Positions 44,296 to 52,185 of a stretch of DNA of 64,000 nt are shown piece by piece. The stretch covers positions 124,001 to 188,000 of the forward strand of contig NZ_JAIVAH010000005.1 of NCBI RefSeq assembly GCF_020171745.1, in the 5' to 3' direction. The notes under the pieces are model-generated. The model worked only from the letters and a program-made list of their open reading frames with translations. It did no database searches and was not told the origin of the DNA. The position numbers and the translations under genes were made by a program. Source of the stretch: Prescottella equi (GTDB lineage: Bacteria > Actinomycetota > Actinomycetes > Mycobacteriales > Mycobacteriaceae). Within the stretch, counting starts at the first letter, position 1. Every line of letters begins with the position of its first letter.

Positions 44296-44988
44296 CAGGC
44301 GCTCGTCGAAGAACGCGAACACCCGACGCCACGCGTCCTGCGACGCGTCGTGGTCGTAGCCCATGCCGACGATCCGCGCCAGCGCGTTGGCTCGACCCGA
44401 GACGATCCGGTTCGCGAAGCTGTGCCCCACGCCAGGGTAGGTCTGCACGTCGTGCGGGGCGCCCAGTCGGGTCAGGGTGGCGTCGAGTCTGCGGCCGGCA
44501 CCCCACAGGATCGGATCGCGTGCCCCGTAGCTCCCGACGATCGGACACGCCCCGCCGAGCGCGTCCTCGATGTCCCGCGGCAGCGGACCGTAGAACGGCG
44601 CGGCCGCGTCGAACCCCTCGGGCGCCAGCACGAGCGCGAACCCGCCACCCATGCAGAAGCCGATCACGCCGACCGAGCCGGTGCAGTCGGGGCGGGCCGT
44701 CAGCAGGTCGCGGGCCGCGAGCAGGTCGTCGACGGCACGACCTCGACGCCGGATCAGGTCCCGGAACGTCCCGACCACACAACGGGTGCGCCCTCCGCGC
44801 GTGTACAGGTCCGGGGTGAGCGTGAGATACCCGTGCGCGGCGACGCGGGCGGTGATGTCGCGGATGTCCCGCCCGACGCCGAGCGCGTCGTGCACCACCA
44901 CGACGCCGGGCCACGGGCCTGCGTCGGGAGGTGTCTCGAGAACCGCGTCGATCGATCCGTCGGGCGTCGGAACCTTCACCGTCGACAT
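44275..44988 (-). CDS. Dienelactone hydrolase family protein
   Basis: 237-residue alpha/beta hydrolase. The nucleophile elbow is GFCMGG with Cys, the acid Asp is in GARDPIL and the His in GVGHSFAN. It begins MSTVKVPTPDGSIDAVLETP, the usual DLH N-terminus. It belongs to the same family as the protein at 27791 but is only distantly similar. It is transcribed leftward alone; its 3' end overlaps the decapeptide-repeat gene by 21 bp. Substrate unknown. Confidence 0.88.
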   Translation of the reverse strand: MSTVKVPTPDGSIDAVLETPPDAGPWPGVVVVHDALGVGRDIRDITARVAAHGYLTLTPDLYTRGGRTRCVVGTFRDLIRRRGRAVDDLLAARDLLTARPDCTGSVGVIGFCMGGGFALVLAPEGFDAAAPFYGPLPRDIEDALGGACPIVGSYGARDPILWGAGRRLDATLTRLGAPHDVQTYPGVGHSFANRIVSGRANALARIVGMGYDHDASQDAWRRVFAFFDERLSGGTEG

Positions 44989-45226
44989 GGTCGAAGACTA
45001 GGGGCCTTCGTCCCGCGTTCGGCCCCGATTCGTAACGATTCGACCGTCTTTCGGGCCCGTTCATTCCGGTTGGGTAACCACTTCCGGGGAGCCCGCCCGG
45101 GCCGGGTTTTCGTCGCTAGCCTGGCCTTGGCGCCGATGGTCCACGACGGACACGGCGTCGCCGGTTACTCCAGTGCCGCAGGCGCTGGACGGCCCGAAGT
45201 ACCTGAAAGGGCACGGAAGCAGTCGT

Positions 45227-45358
45227 ATGAACACCATCTCCAACTCTCGTCAGACCACCGCGAGCGGAATCCGCACCGGATCGATCAGCACCGAAGAGAT
45301 CAAGTCACGCATCGCGGCCATGTTCGGAGACGCCCCCGCCGCCCACCAGGACAAGTGA
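45227..45358 (+). CDS. Small hypothetical protein (43 residues)
   Basis: A short open frame MNTISNSRQTTASGIRTGS... ending in DAPAAHQDK. It has GGAAG about 8 nt upstream of the ATG and a polar, non-membrane composition with a central helix (STEEIKSRIAAMFG). No family is recognised. The 226 bp upstream contain no other gene. It may be a real small protein because the composition is unlike the arginine-rich shadow frames, but the evidence is limited. Confidence 0.45.
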   Translation: MNTISNSRQTTASGIRTGSISTEEIKSRIAAMFGDAPAAHQDK

Positions 45359-45372
45359 GGCCGGCCCCGGTT

Positions 45373-45975
45373 TCACTCCCCCGTCTCGTCGCGCGCCGGC
45401 CGCGCGCGGATGTGCGCGCGTTCGCCCTGGCGGCCGAACAACCCCAGGAACTCGACGGGCTCCTCGCCCGCCGACCCGAACCAGTGCGGCACGCGGGTGT
45501 CGAACTCCGCCGCCTCCCCCGGCAGCATCACGATGTCGCGTTCGCCGAGGACCAGTCGAAGCCTGCCGTTGAGGACGTAGAGCCACTCGTACCCGTCGTG
45601 CACCCGTAGGTCCGGGACCTGCGGGCCGCGTGCCCCCGGGATCACGTGCTTGTACGCCTGAATGCCTCCGGGCCTGCGGGTGAGCGGCACGATCGTCTTG
45701 CCGCCCCGGGTGATCGGTTTCAGGTGGATCCGCGGATCGCCGGTCTCCGGCGCCCCCACCAGCTCGTCGAGCGGCACGCCGTACGCCCTGGCCAGCGGCA
45801 ACAGCAACTCCAGGTTCGGCTTCCGCTGGCCCGCTTCCAGCCGCGACAGCGTGCTCACCGAGATCCCGGTATCGGCCGCGAGGTCGGACAGCGTCGTGCC
45901 CCGTTGCTGGCGCAGGGCCCGCAGTCGCGGCCCCACCGCGTCGAGGATCCGGTCCATGTCGTCGGCGTCGTCCAT
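45373..45975 (-). CDS. XRE-family regulator with cupin domain
   Basis: 200-residue regulator with an N-terminal HTH (TLSDLAADTGISVSTLSRLEAG) and a C-terminal cupin (HDGYEWLYVLNGRLRLVLGERD, MLPGEAAEFDTRVPHWFG). XRE-cupin proteins usually repress an adjacent metabolic gene and sense a small molecule in the cupin. It is divergent from a TrxR-like flavoprotein, and the intergenic region has TTGCC/GGCAA inverted repeats. Both suggest control of the flavoprotein-methyltransferase operon. Confidence 0.88.
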   Translation of the reverse strand: MDDADDMDRILDAVGPRLRALRQQRGTTLSDLAADTGISVSTLSRLEAGQRKPNLELLLPLARAYGVPLDELVGAPETGDPRIHLKPITRGGKTIVPLTRRPGGIQAYKHVIPGARGPQVPDLRVHDGYEWLYVLNGRLRLVLGERDIVMLPGEAAEFDTRVPHWFGSAGEEPVEFLGLFGRQGERAHIRARPARDETGE

Positions 45976-45984
45976 GACACCAGC

Positions 45985-46009
45985 TTGCCACTTCGGCAAC
46001 AAAGGTTGC
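45985..46009. promoter_or_regulatory. Overlapping inverted repeats, probable XRE-cupin operator
   Basis: TTGCC-N5-GGCAA (45985-45999) overlaps GCAAC-AAAG-GTTGC (45996-46009), giving three alternating half sites in the 91-bp gap between the divergent XRE-cupin and flavoprotein genes. Confidence 0.5.
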
Positions 46010-46066
46010 GCGTTTCGGGGTGCCGTCGGCATCGTGGTGGCCGGACGAACGACGGGGAGGAAGAAC

Positions 46067-47044
46067 ATGACAGAGCAACTTTCGAACGGATACGACGTCG
46101 TCGTGATCGGCGGCGGTGCCGCGGGCCTCGAGGGCGCACTGATGCTGGCACGCTCGCGACGATCCGTGCTGGTGATCGACGCCGGCGAACCGCGCAACGC
46201 CCCGGCCGAGGGCGTGCACGGGTTCCTGTCCCGGGACGGCATCGCGCCCGCGGAGCTCACGCGGATCGGCGCCGACGAGGTCCGCCGCTACGGCGGCGAG
46301 ATCGTCGACGGCAGGGTCTCCGACGTCCGACGCAGTAGCGACGGCTTCTCCGTCCTCCTCGCCGACGGCCGCAGCGTCGACGCCCGGCGGGTACTGGTGA
46401 CCACCGGGTTGGTCGACGAACTGCCGGACGTCCCCGGCGTGCGCGAGCGGTGGGGACGCGACGTCCTGCACTGCCCGTACTGCCACGGCTGGGAGATCAA
46501 CGACGCACCGGTCGGTGTCCTCGGGACGGGCCCGATGAGCGTGCACCAGGCGCTCATGTTCCGGCAGTGGACCGACGACGTCACGCTGTTTCTGCACACC
46601 GCCCCGGAGCCGACCGACGAGGAGCGCGAACAGCTTTCGGCCCGCGGCGTCCGCGTCGTCACCGGCCGGGTGGCGTCACTGGCGATCGACGACGACCGCC
46701 TCACCGGGGTGCGCCTCGACGACGGCACGGTCGTGGCCCGCCGGGCGCTGGTGGTGGCGCCGCGATTCGTGGCGCGCGTCGACGCGCTCACCTCGCTGGG
46801 CCTCGAGACCGAACTCGAACCGATGAGCGGCGGCCGGTTCGTACCGGCCGACTGGTCGGGGCTGACGAAGGTCCCGGGTGTGTGGGTGGCGGGCAACGTC
46901 ACCGACGTCAAGGCGCAGGTTCTCGCGGCCGCCGCGAGCGCCGCGACCGCCGCCGTCGCCATCAACAACGACCTGATCGCCGAAGACACCGAACGCGCCG
47001 TGGCGGAACGCCGGGCGCAGAACCAGAAGGGAGCCCAGAAATGA
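46067..47044 (+). CDS. Thioredoxin-reductase-like NAD(P)/FAD oxidoreductase
   Basis: 325-residue pyridine-nucleotide disulfide oxidoreductase-like protein. It has an FAD motif VVVIGGGAAGLEGALMLAR, the CxxC redox pair in HCPYCHGWE and a C-terminal FAD segment GVWVAGNVTDVKAQ. In true thioredoxin reductase the pair reads CATC, and here CPYC is followed by HGWE, as in the low-molecular-weight TrxR-like family often found with XRE-cupin regulators. Its electron acceptor is unknown. GGGGAGG precedes the ATG. It overlaps the methyltransferase gene by 4 bp (ATGA). Confidence 0.87.
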   Translation: MTEQLSNGYDVVVIGGGAAGLEGALMLARSRRSVLVIDAGEPRNAPAEGVHGFLSRDGIAPAELTRIGADEVRRYGGEIVDGRVSDVRRSSDGFSVLLADGRSVDARRVLVTTGLVDELPDVPGVRERWGRDVLHCPYCHGWEINDAPVGVLGTGPMSVHQALMFRQWTDDVTLFLHTAPEPTDEEREQLSARGVRVVTGRVASLAIDDDRLTGVRLDDGTVVARRALVVAPRFVARVDALTSLGLETELEPMSGGRFVPADWSGLTKVPGVWVAGNVTDVKAQVLAAAASAATAAVAINNDLIAEDTERAVAERRAQNQKGAQK

Positions 47045-47679
47045 CCGACCTGCCAGAGGTGCTGGACAAGGAGTTCTGGGACGAGCGCTACCGCTCGAGC
47101 CATCGGCTGTGGAGCGGCAACCCCAACGCCAACCTGGTGAACGAGGCGTCGGAGCTGGCGCCCGGCACCGCGCTCGACGTGGGCTGCGGCGAGGGCGCCG
47201 ACGCCATCTGGCTGGCCCGACGCGGCTGGACGGTGCACGCCATGGACCTGTCGAGCGTCGCGGTCGAGCGGGCCGCCGAGCACGCGGCCGAGGCCGGCGA
47301 CGGCATCGCCGACCGGGTGACCTGGGAGGCGGCCGACCTGCTCGAGTGGGATCCGGGCACCACCCGGTACGACCTGGTGACCTCGCAGTACGTGCACCTG
47401 CCGTCGGGTGAGCGGGAGGTCCTCTACACCCGCCTCGCCGAGCTGGTCGCGCCCGGCGGCACGCTGCTGATCGTCGGACACCACCCGTCGGACCTGGACG
47501 CCGGCGTCCCGCGCCCGCCCCGACCGGAGCTGTTCTTCACCCCCGACGAGGTTGTGGCGCTGCTCGATCCGCAGAAGTGGACGGTCGACACGGCCGCGTC
47601 GGTGTCGCGCACCGTCACCCACGACGACCACGAGATGACCATCCACGACAGCGTGGTCCGCGCCCGCCTGACCGCCTGA
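47041..47679 (+). CDS. Class I SAM-dependent methyltransferase
   Basis: 212-residue methyltransferase. SAM motif I is LDVGCGEGADAIWLA, the acidic motif II residue is in HAMDLSS and motif III is in DLVTSQYVHLP. The N-terminus FWDERYRSSHRLWSGNPN resembles the TehB/thiopurine-type methyltransferases that detoxify metalloids or small nucleophiles. It is translationally coupled to the TrxR-like flavoprotein, a frequent pairing in actinobacteria. Regulated presumably by the divergent XRE-cupin protein. Confidence 0.87.
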   Translation: MTDLPEVLDKEFWDERYRSSHRLWSGNPNANLVNEASELAPGTALDVGCGEGADAIWLARRGWTVHAMDLSSVAVERAAEHAAEAGDGIADRVTWEAADLLEWDPGTTRYDLVTSQYVHLPSGEREVLYTRLAELVAPGGTLLIVGHHPSDLDAGVPRPPRPELFFTPDEVVALLDPQKWTVDTAASVSRTVTHDDHEMTIHDSVVRARLTA

Positions 47680-47719
47680 CGCGGTTACCCGGCCGACGCG
47701 TCGTCGAGCACCACGATCC

Positions 47720-47751
47720 GAGCCCCACCGCGCAGCAGCGCGGTGGGGCTC
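47720..47751 (+). terminator. Terminator of the flavoprotein-methyltransferase operon
   Basis: A 14-bp perfect stem (47720-47733 with 47738-47751) with an AGCA tetraloop, 40 nt after the methyltransferase stop. No U tract follows. Confidence 0.8.
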
Positions 47752-47774
47752 GCTGACCTGCGCGCGGGGCCGTG

Positions 47775-47819
47775 GAACAGGTAGTCGCCCGGGCCGAACA
47801 CAGGTAGCCGAACAGGTAG
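47775..47819 (+). promoter_or_regulatory. GAAC(AC)AGGTAG repeats upstream of small gene copy 1
   Basis: GAACAGGTAG at 47775, GAACACAGGTAG at 47796 and GAACAGGTAG at 47810 recur in 45 bp. They are followed by about 80 bp of leader conserved with the second copy at 51293-51393. They look like binding sites or promoter elements specific to this small-gene family. Confidence 0.5.
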
Positions 47820-47898
47820 TTCTGACGTGGCCCCCGCACCCCTCGGAGGGGGAACCTGGAGTTGTCACACCGACACGACCTTCCGAGGAGAACGGCTC

Positions 47899-48084
47899 AT
47901 GATGCGTCGAGGACGCAAGACACTGATTTCGCTCGACAGCGGAAACTGGTGCTTCGGCCGCATCGTCGGAAAGCGCCGCTGCGAATCCGGTGTGCGGGTC
48001 CAACTCCTGAACCACGACGCCGGTGAGAAGTACCCGACGTTCACCGTCGCCGAGCAGACCGTGGGCGACGGCTTCGCCCTCTGA
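47899..48084 (+). CDS. 61-residue basic protein of unknown function, copy 1
   Basis: Small protein starting MMRRGRKTLISLDSGNWCFG, with a second cysteine in GKRRCESG and a C-terminus ending GDGFAL. It has no signal peptide or membrane segment; the N-terminal half is strongly basic. It is about 85 percent identical by eye to the protein at 51394, and the identity extends into the upstream leader. GAGGAG about 7 nt before the ATG is the ribosome site. No family is recognised. The conserved Cys pair and basic charge could suit nucleic acid or metal binding, which is speculation. Confidence 0.75.
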   Translation: MMRRGRKTLISLDSGNWCFGRIVGKRRCESGVRVQLLNHDAGEKYPTFTVAEQTVGDGFAL

Positions 48085-48111
48085 ATCCGGCGCTGCCCGG
48101 CGGCGTGATCG

Positions 48112-48636
48112 TCACACCCGCTTGGGGCTGAGGATCACGAACGGAATCTGCCGACCGTGGGTGGTGGCCCGCTTCTGGTAGTGCGCCACGTTGGGCTTCT
48201 TCTCGACGATGAACGGAAACAGGTCGGCCCACTCCTCCTCGGACGCGACGCGCCCGGTCACCGCGATCCGCCGACGCTTGACGCGCAGTTCGATGTCCGG
48301 ATGCTTCCGCACGTTGAAGACCCAACCCGGGTCGACCGGCCCGCCGGCGTTCGACCCGATGACGATGTAATCGTTCCCCCGGCGGAGGTACGGCAGCGCG
48401 ACCGGCCGCGGCTGACCGGTCTTGGCTCCGGTGGTGGCCATGTACAGCGTCGGCGTGTACTTGTTGCCGCCAGCGAGGGCGTACTGCAGTGAGACGATCG
48501 ACAACCCGGTCCACTTGACGAGCCAGCGGTCGAATGCCATGCCGCGCTTGCCCTTCAGCACGATGAGCCAGGTCCGCCCGTACGACGCGTACTTGACGTG
48601 CCCGTCACGAACGCGGTCCCACCGGAGAGAGCGCAC
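48112..48636 (-). CDS. Nitroreductase/deazaflavin-dependent oxidoreductase (DUF385, Ddn-like)
   Basis: About 174 residues. The core LYMATTGAKTGQPRPVALPYLRRGNDYIVIGSNAGGPVDPGWVFNV matches the F420-dependent Ddn/FDOR-B family of Mycobacteriales, including the TGxKTGxPR cofactor loop. Members reduce quinones or nitro compounds using F420H2 or bind other flavin-like cofactors. The start is uncertain: GTG 48636 overlaps the IclR gene end by 32 bp, while ATG 48540 would remove the first 32 residues. It is transcribed in the same direction as, and directly after, the IclR regulator. Confidence 0.8.
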   Translation of the reverse strand: MRSLRWDRVRDGHVKYASYGRTWLIVLKGKRGMAFDRWLVKWTGLSIVSLQYALAGGNKYTPTLYMATTGAKTGQPRPVALPYLRRGNDYIVIGSNAGGPVDPGWVFNVRKHPDIELRVKRRRIAVTGRVASEEEWADLFPFIVEKKPNVAHYQKRATTHGRQIPFVILSPKRV

Positions 48637-49396
48637 GCGCGACCGACGACACGGCCTCGACCACATCGGAGGACGCGCGCTCGATCACCGCGGCCGAGAC
48701 ATGCCCCCGCAGGGACACACTGGCCACCAGCCCGGACTCCTCGCCGCGGAATCGCACCGCCATGCTCACCACGCTGTCCCTGGATCCACTTCCGACATCG
48801 ATGGCCAGTCCGCGACGTGCCCGGATCCTGAACATGTCCCGCTGCAGGCGGGGAAGGCTGATCCCCGCGGACGCGCGGGTCGGATACAGCGACGCGAGCC
48901 TGTCGGGTGCGAGCATCGCGAGCATCGCCCGCCCCTCGGCGGTCCAGTGCGCCGGCACCCGGCCACCCACGCAGGTCGGGATCGTCGACGCACACCGCCC
49001 TCCGACCTTGTCGAGGTAGACCAGATCGGTGCCGTCGAGAACCGACAGGTGCGCGACCAACCTGGTCCGCAGGTACAACTCGTGCAGCAATGGCGCCGTG
49101 ACCGCGCGCAGTTCGTCGCGGCCGTTGTCGCCGCCGAGGGCGAGCACACGCCAACCCAACCGGTAGCGCGCGTCCTCTCGCTCGAGCCAATTCAGTTGCG
49201 CGAGTTGATCGAGAATCCGATACGTCGTCGATCGCGGTAGATCCGTCAACGAGACCACGTCGTCTCCGGTCAGCAGCACCGACGGGCCGTCGAAGACCGC
49301 CATAATGAGCGTGATCCTCGCCGCCATCGACGGCGACTCCCCGGCAGCTGTCGTACCCCGGTTCGCGCCGGCACCGTTCAGCCTCGCTCCCGTCAT
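48605..49396 (-). CDS. IclR-family transcriptional regulator
   Basis: 263-residue regulator. The N-terminal winged helix includes VVSLTDLPRSTTYRILDQLAQLNWLERED, and the C-terminal effector domain has YLDKVGG, AEGRAMLAML and SVSLRG. ATG 49396 has GGAGGGG upstream. It lies downstream of the MmgE/PrpD gene and upstream of the Ddn-like gene on the same strand, 237 bp from the former. IclR proteins often control neighbouring catabolic genes, so MmgE/PrpD is the likely target. Confidence 0.85.
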   Translation of the reverse strand: MTGARLNGAGANRGTTAAGESPSMAARITLIMAVFDGPSVLLTGDDVVSLTDLPRSTTYRILDQLAQLNWLEREDARYRLGWRVLALGGDNGRDELRAVTAPLLHELYLRTRLVAHLSVLDGTDLVYLDKVGGRCASTIPTCVGGRVPAHWTAEGRAMLAMLAPDRLASLYPTRASAGISLPRLQRDMFRIRARRGLAIDVGSGSRDSVVSMAVRFRGEESGLVASVSLRGHVSAAVIERASSDVVEAVSSVARALSPVGPRS

Positions 49397-49633
49397 GCAT
49401 GCCCCTCCGAAGACTCTGGTGATACCGATCACTTCCCGCACAGGATGGTCGGCCCGCCGCCGGCCCGACTACGCCCTTCTCGCACAACGGGAAATGGCCA
49501 GAAGTTTCGTAATCGTCTGCACTGCAAGGGATCCAACGCACGACGTGGGCCCTCCCGCCCGAATCAGCGGAAGGGTCCACGCTCTCGAATCAACCCTCGG
49601 ATGGGCCCTCAGCCCGTCACGACATACCCGTGG

Positions 49634-51088
49634 TCACCCGACCTCCAGCAGCGGAGCCAGGTCGGTTGCGACGTTCCCGAGCGAGTCGAGCTTGCGCACC
49701 GCCTCGGCGAGCTGCTCGATCCGCTCCACCGGCATGTAGTCGCCGCAGAAGTCGATTGCCTTGTCCAGCAGGCTGTCCCACGTCGCCTTGGTGTGCTCCG
49801 TCCACGGGTCACCCCGCGCATACTCGACGTCGGTGACGTACACCTGGCCGCGCGCGGTGATCGTCAGCGAACCTCGGGTGCGGCGGGGGCGGCCGATGTC
49901 CGACTCCGTCACGATGCTCTGCCACTCCCGATCGACTTCGGGATCGGGACTGGTCGTCACGCGCGATGCGATCGCCCACACGGCGGGGTCCTGCGTGTAT
50001 TGCGGCTCGTACCACCGCGCCCCGGGGCGCACGCCGAGGGCCGTCAGCGCCAGCTGGTACGGAATGTTGAGGCAGCCGTTGAGCGGAGCGAGATGGTCCG
50101 GCTCGATGCTCTTCGCGGAATCGTTGAACACCCGCTGGCTGTAGGGAGCCGGGGGCAGTCGAACGTCGATGTGCTCGATGTCGTCTGCGGTCAGCCCCTC
50201 ATCACGCATGAGGTCGGCGAGCGTGTCGATCGGCGCGCTGGTGTAGCGGCACGACGGGTAGTACTTGACCGCACTGTCCATGATCCACCAGTGCTCACCG
50301 ATACCCTCGAGGATGAAGTCGCGCTTGACCGAGAGGAAACCCTGGGCCTCGAAGAACCCGGGCTGCACATCCATGAGGTCGACCTCGCCGCGATAGCCCG
50401 CCTCGGCGAGCAGCAGCGCCGTCATGCCGGACTGCACGATGTGCATGTTGGGGCACACCTTGTACGAGGCCAGGTCCATGCGCTCGGACATCTTCGGGTT
50501 ACGGGCCGTGGGCGCGGTTCCTGCGGCGATGGCAAGCGCGTGCACCATCTTGTCCCGGCTCAGCCCGGAGACGAGCCCGGCCGAGACGACGGCACCGAGC
50601 GACGCGTAGCCGCTGCCCATCAGCTGCGACCACCGGAAGTTGCCGTCGACGTACTCCATGAACGAGCAGCCCAGGTTGAGTCGAGCGTTCACGTCGTAGC
50701 CGAGGATGGACGCGCGCAGCAGATCTGCGCCGCCGGCGCCGATCCGTTCGGCCTCCGCAAGGGCGGGCGCGACGACCATCGTCGCGAAGTGGGCCGAGTT
50801 GAAGAAGGTGTCGTCGACATCGAGGGCGTACATGATCTCGGAGTTGAAGGCGGCGGCGGTCGCTGCGGGGGCCTTCACCTTCGAGCCCAGAACCGTCGCC
50901 TCGGCCGGCCCACCGAGTCGCTCGACGACCTCGTGGGCCATCTTCGTCCGCTCCAGATGTGCGGCGCCGATGCCGGCCACCAACGTGTCGAAGATGATCA
51001 GCTTCGCGTACTCGACCACATCGCCAGGAATGTCCTCGAGCCGGAATCCCTGGGCGAAATCGGCGAGCTGTTCCGTCATCAACTTCAC
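49634..51088 (-). CDS. MmgE/PrpD-family protein
   Basis: 484-residue member of the 2-methylcitrate dehydratase/cis-aconitate decarboxylase/IDS-epimerase family. It has characteristic N-terminal helical segments (FDTLVAGIGAAHLERT, NSEIMYALDVDDTFFNSAHF) and the C-terminal lobe. The GTG at 51088 is preferred because GGGAG precedes it by 5 nt; an ATG three codons later would be 14 nt away. No methylcitrate synthase or lyase gene is adjacent, so a housekeeping methylcitrate role is doubtful. Under IclR control it may dehydrate, decarboxylate or epimerise some other carboxylic acid. Confidence 0.83.
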   Translation of the reverse strand: MKLMTEQLADFAQGFRLEDIPGDVVEYAKLIIFDTLVAGIGAAHLERTKMAHEVVERLGGPAEATVLGSKVKAPAATAAAFNSEIMYALDVDDTFFNSAHFATMVVAPALAEAERIGAGGADLLRASILGYDVNARLNLGCSFMEYVDGNFRWSQLMGSGYASLGAVVSAGLVSGLSRDKMVHALAIAAGTAPTARNPKMSERMDLASYKVCPNMHIVQSGMTALLLAEAGYRGEVDLMDVQPGFFEAQGFLSVKRDFILEGIGEHWWIMDSAVKYYPSCRYTSAPIDTLADLMRDEGLTADDIEHIDVRLPPAPYSQRVFNDSAKSIEPDHLAPLNGCLNIPYQLALTALGVRPGARWYEPQYTQDPAVWAIASRVTTSPDPEVDREWQSIVTESDIGRPRRTRGSLTITARGQVYVTDVEYARGDPWTEHTKATWDSLLDKAIDFCGDYMPVERIEQLAEAVRKLDSLGNVATDLAPLLEVG

Positions 51089-51292
51089 GTGCACTCCCTT
51101 CGAAGGTTGAATCGATGTTCCGACTCCGTCCGGACGCTTGCGCCGTTGACGGACCGAACAGTCGGTTGTTGTCGTGTCACTTCTACCGGCGCGTTCGTCC
51201 GATCGGCCCTGATTCTCAGTGAGCGAGAAAACCGCGGGACAGCTCCAGTTCAGAGCGCTTTCCGCGGGGATTCGAGGGTGCCCGGGGGTATC
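51089..51292. other. Intergenic region upstream of small gene copy 2
   Basis: About 200 bp divergent between MmgE/PrpD and the conserved leader of the second small gene. It must contain the MmgE/PrpD promoter. I see no gene or clear operator in it. Confidence 0.4.
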
Positions 51293-51316
51293 GAACACAG
51301 GTAGTCGAACGGGTAG
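51293..51316 (+). promoter_or_regulatory. GAAC(AC)AGGTAG repeats upstream of small gene copy 2
   Basis: GAACACAGGTAG at 51293 and GAACGGGTAG at 51307 correspond to the second and third repeats of copy 1, at the same 14-nt step and at nearly the same distance from the ATG (87 versus 89 nt). The remaining leader is about 80 percent identical to copy 1, including GAACCTGGAGTTGTCACACC. Confidence 0.5.
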
Positions 51317-51393
51317 TTCTCACGTGGCACTCACACCCCCCGGAGAGAGAACCTGGAGTTGTCACACCGGCACGACTTCCAAGGAGATCGACC

Positions 51394-51579
51394 ATGATGC
51401 GTCGCGGACGCAAGACGCTCATCTCGCTCGACAGCGGAAACTGGTGCTTCGGCCGCATCGTCGGAAAGCGCCGCTGCGAATCCGGTGTGCGGGTCCAGCT
51501 CCTGAAGCACGACGCCGACGAGAAGATCCCGACGTTCACCGTGGCGGCCGCGGGCAGCGGAAACGGGTTCGCGCTCTGA
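51394..51579 (+). CDS. 61-residue basic protein of unknown function, copy 2
   Basis: Paralogue of the gene at 47899: identical for the first 36 residues, then with changes (LKHDADEK for LNHDAGEK, AAAGSGN for AEQTVGD) and the same GFAL end. AAGGAG precedes the ATG. The strict conservation of the N-terminal basic half with Cys 18 and Cys 28, against looser C-terminal conservation, indicates that the basic part is functional. A bidirectional terminator follows. The two copies lie 3.5 kb apart in direct orientation. Confidence 0.75.
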   Translation: MMRRGRKTLISLDSGNWCFGRIVGKRRCESGVRVQLLKHDADEKIPTFTVAAAGSGNGFAL

Positions 51580-51608
51580 GCGCGAGTACGAGAATTGCGC
51601 ACAAACGA

Positions 51609-51641
51609 AAATCCCCTCACCGGTGAACGGCGAGGGGATTT
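51609..51641. terminator. Bidirectional terminator between small gene copy 2 and tRNA-Thr
   Basis: AAATCCCCTC (51609-51618) pairs with GAGGGGATTT (51632-51641), with an inner CCG/CGG pair and a GTGAA loop. The plus strand continues TTTGT and the minus strand TTTTCGTTT, so it can end both the small gene transcript and the tRNA transcript. Confidence 0.8.
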
Positions 51642-51645
51642 GTCG

Positions 51646-51720
51646 TGGAGCCCCCTGTCGGGATTGAACCGACGACCTTTCGCTTACAAGGCGAGTGCTC
51701 TACCACTGAGCTAAGGAGGC
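51646..51720 (-). tRNA. tRNA-Thr (anticodon TGT)
   Basis: 75 nt with encoded CCA. The acceptor GCCTCCT pairs with AGGGGGC, the D arm is GCTC/GAGC, the anticodon stem CTCGC/GCGAA encloses loop CTTGTAA (anticodon TGT), and the T arm GTCGG-TTCAATC-CCGAC is perfect. Only the outermost anticodon-stem pair is mismatched (C-A). It decodes ACA/ACG threonine codons. A strong terminator follows. Confidence 0.95.
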
Positions 51721-51803
51721 AGTGGAGCGCGCCCATCATATCCATAGCCCACAGTGGTGCGCGTAACCGTGCCACGGCCGCCCGCTTTCGTTAGCGTTGT
51801 CTC

Positions 51804-52184
51804 ATGCGTATCTCGGAGATCGCCACGATCCTGGCGTGGCACGACGCCCTCAACTCGTCCGATATCGACACGCTGCTGGCGGTCTCCAGCGACGACATCG
51901 AACTGGCCGGTTCGGAGGGGGCCGCGCAGGGGCTCACCGCTCTACGCGAGTGGGCCACGACGGCCGCCCCTACACTGGTTCCCGGCCGGATGTTCATGCA
52001 CGACGGCGTCGTCGTCGTCGAGGAACAGGCCACCTGGTCGTCCGAACCGGACGTGACCAAAACCGTCGCCACCGCCTTCCGCGTGGTTCACGACCAGGTG
52101 ACTGCCGTCTTCCGGCACGACACTCTCGAAGAGGCACTGGAGGCCACCGATCTCAGCGAGAAGGATCTCGTCACCGACGTCTGA
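51804..52184 (+). CDS. NTF2-like/SnoaL-fold protein
   Basis: 126-residue protein with the cone-like NTF2 fold pattern: helix with WHDALNSSDIDTLLAVSSDDIELAG, then GLTALREWATTAAPTLVPGRMF and paired strands VVVEEQATW. Such proteins are small ligand-binding or isomerase-like domains with no predictable substrate. It lies 1 bp upstream of thrE and is probably cotranscribed with it. Confidence 0.8.
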   Translation: MRISEIATILAWHDALNSSDIDTLLAVSSDDIELAGSEGAAQGLTALREWATTAAPTLVPGRMFMHDGVVVVEEQATWSSEPDVTKTVATAFRVVHDQVTAVFRHDTLEEALEATDLSEKDLVTDV

Positions 52185-52185
52185 C

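Noticed and set aside
45001-45226. Possible riboswitch or structured leader before the 43-residue frame
   Set aside because: I compared it mentally with c-di-AMP, cobalamin, glycine and SAM aptamers and found no conserved core; only ordinary GC-rich hairpins are visible.
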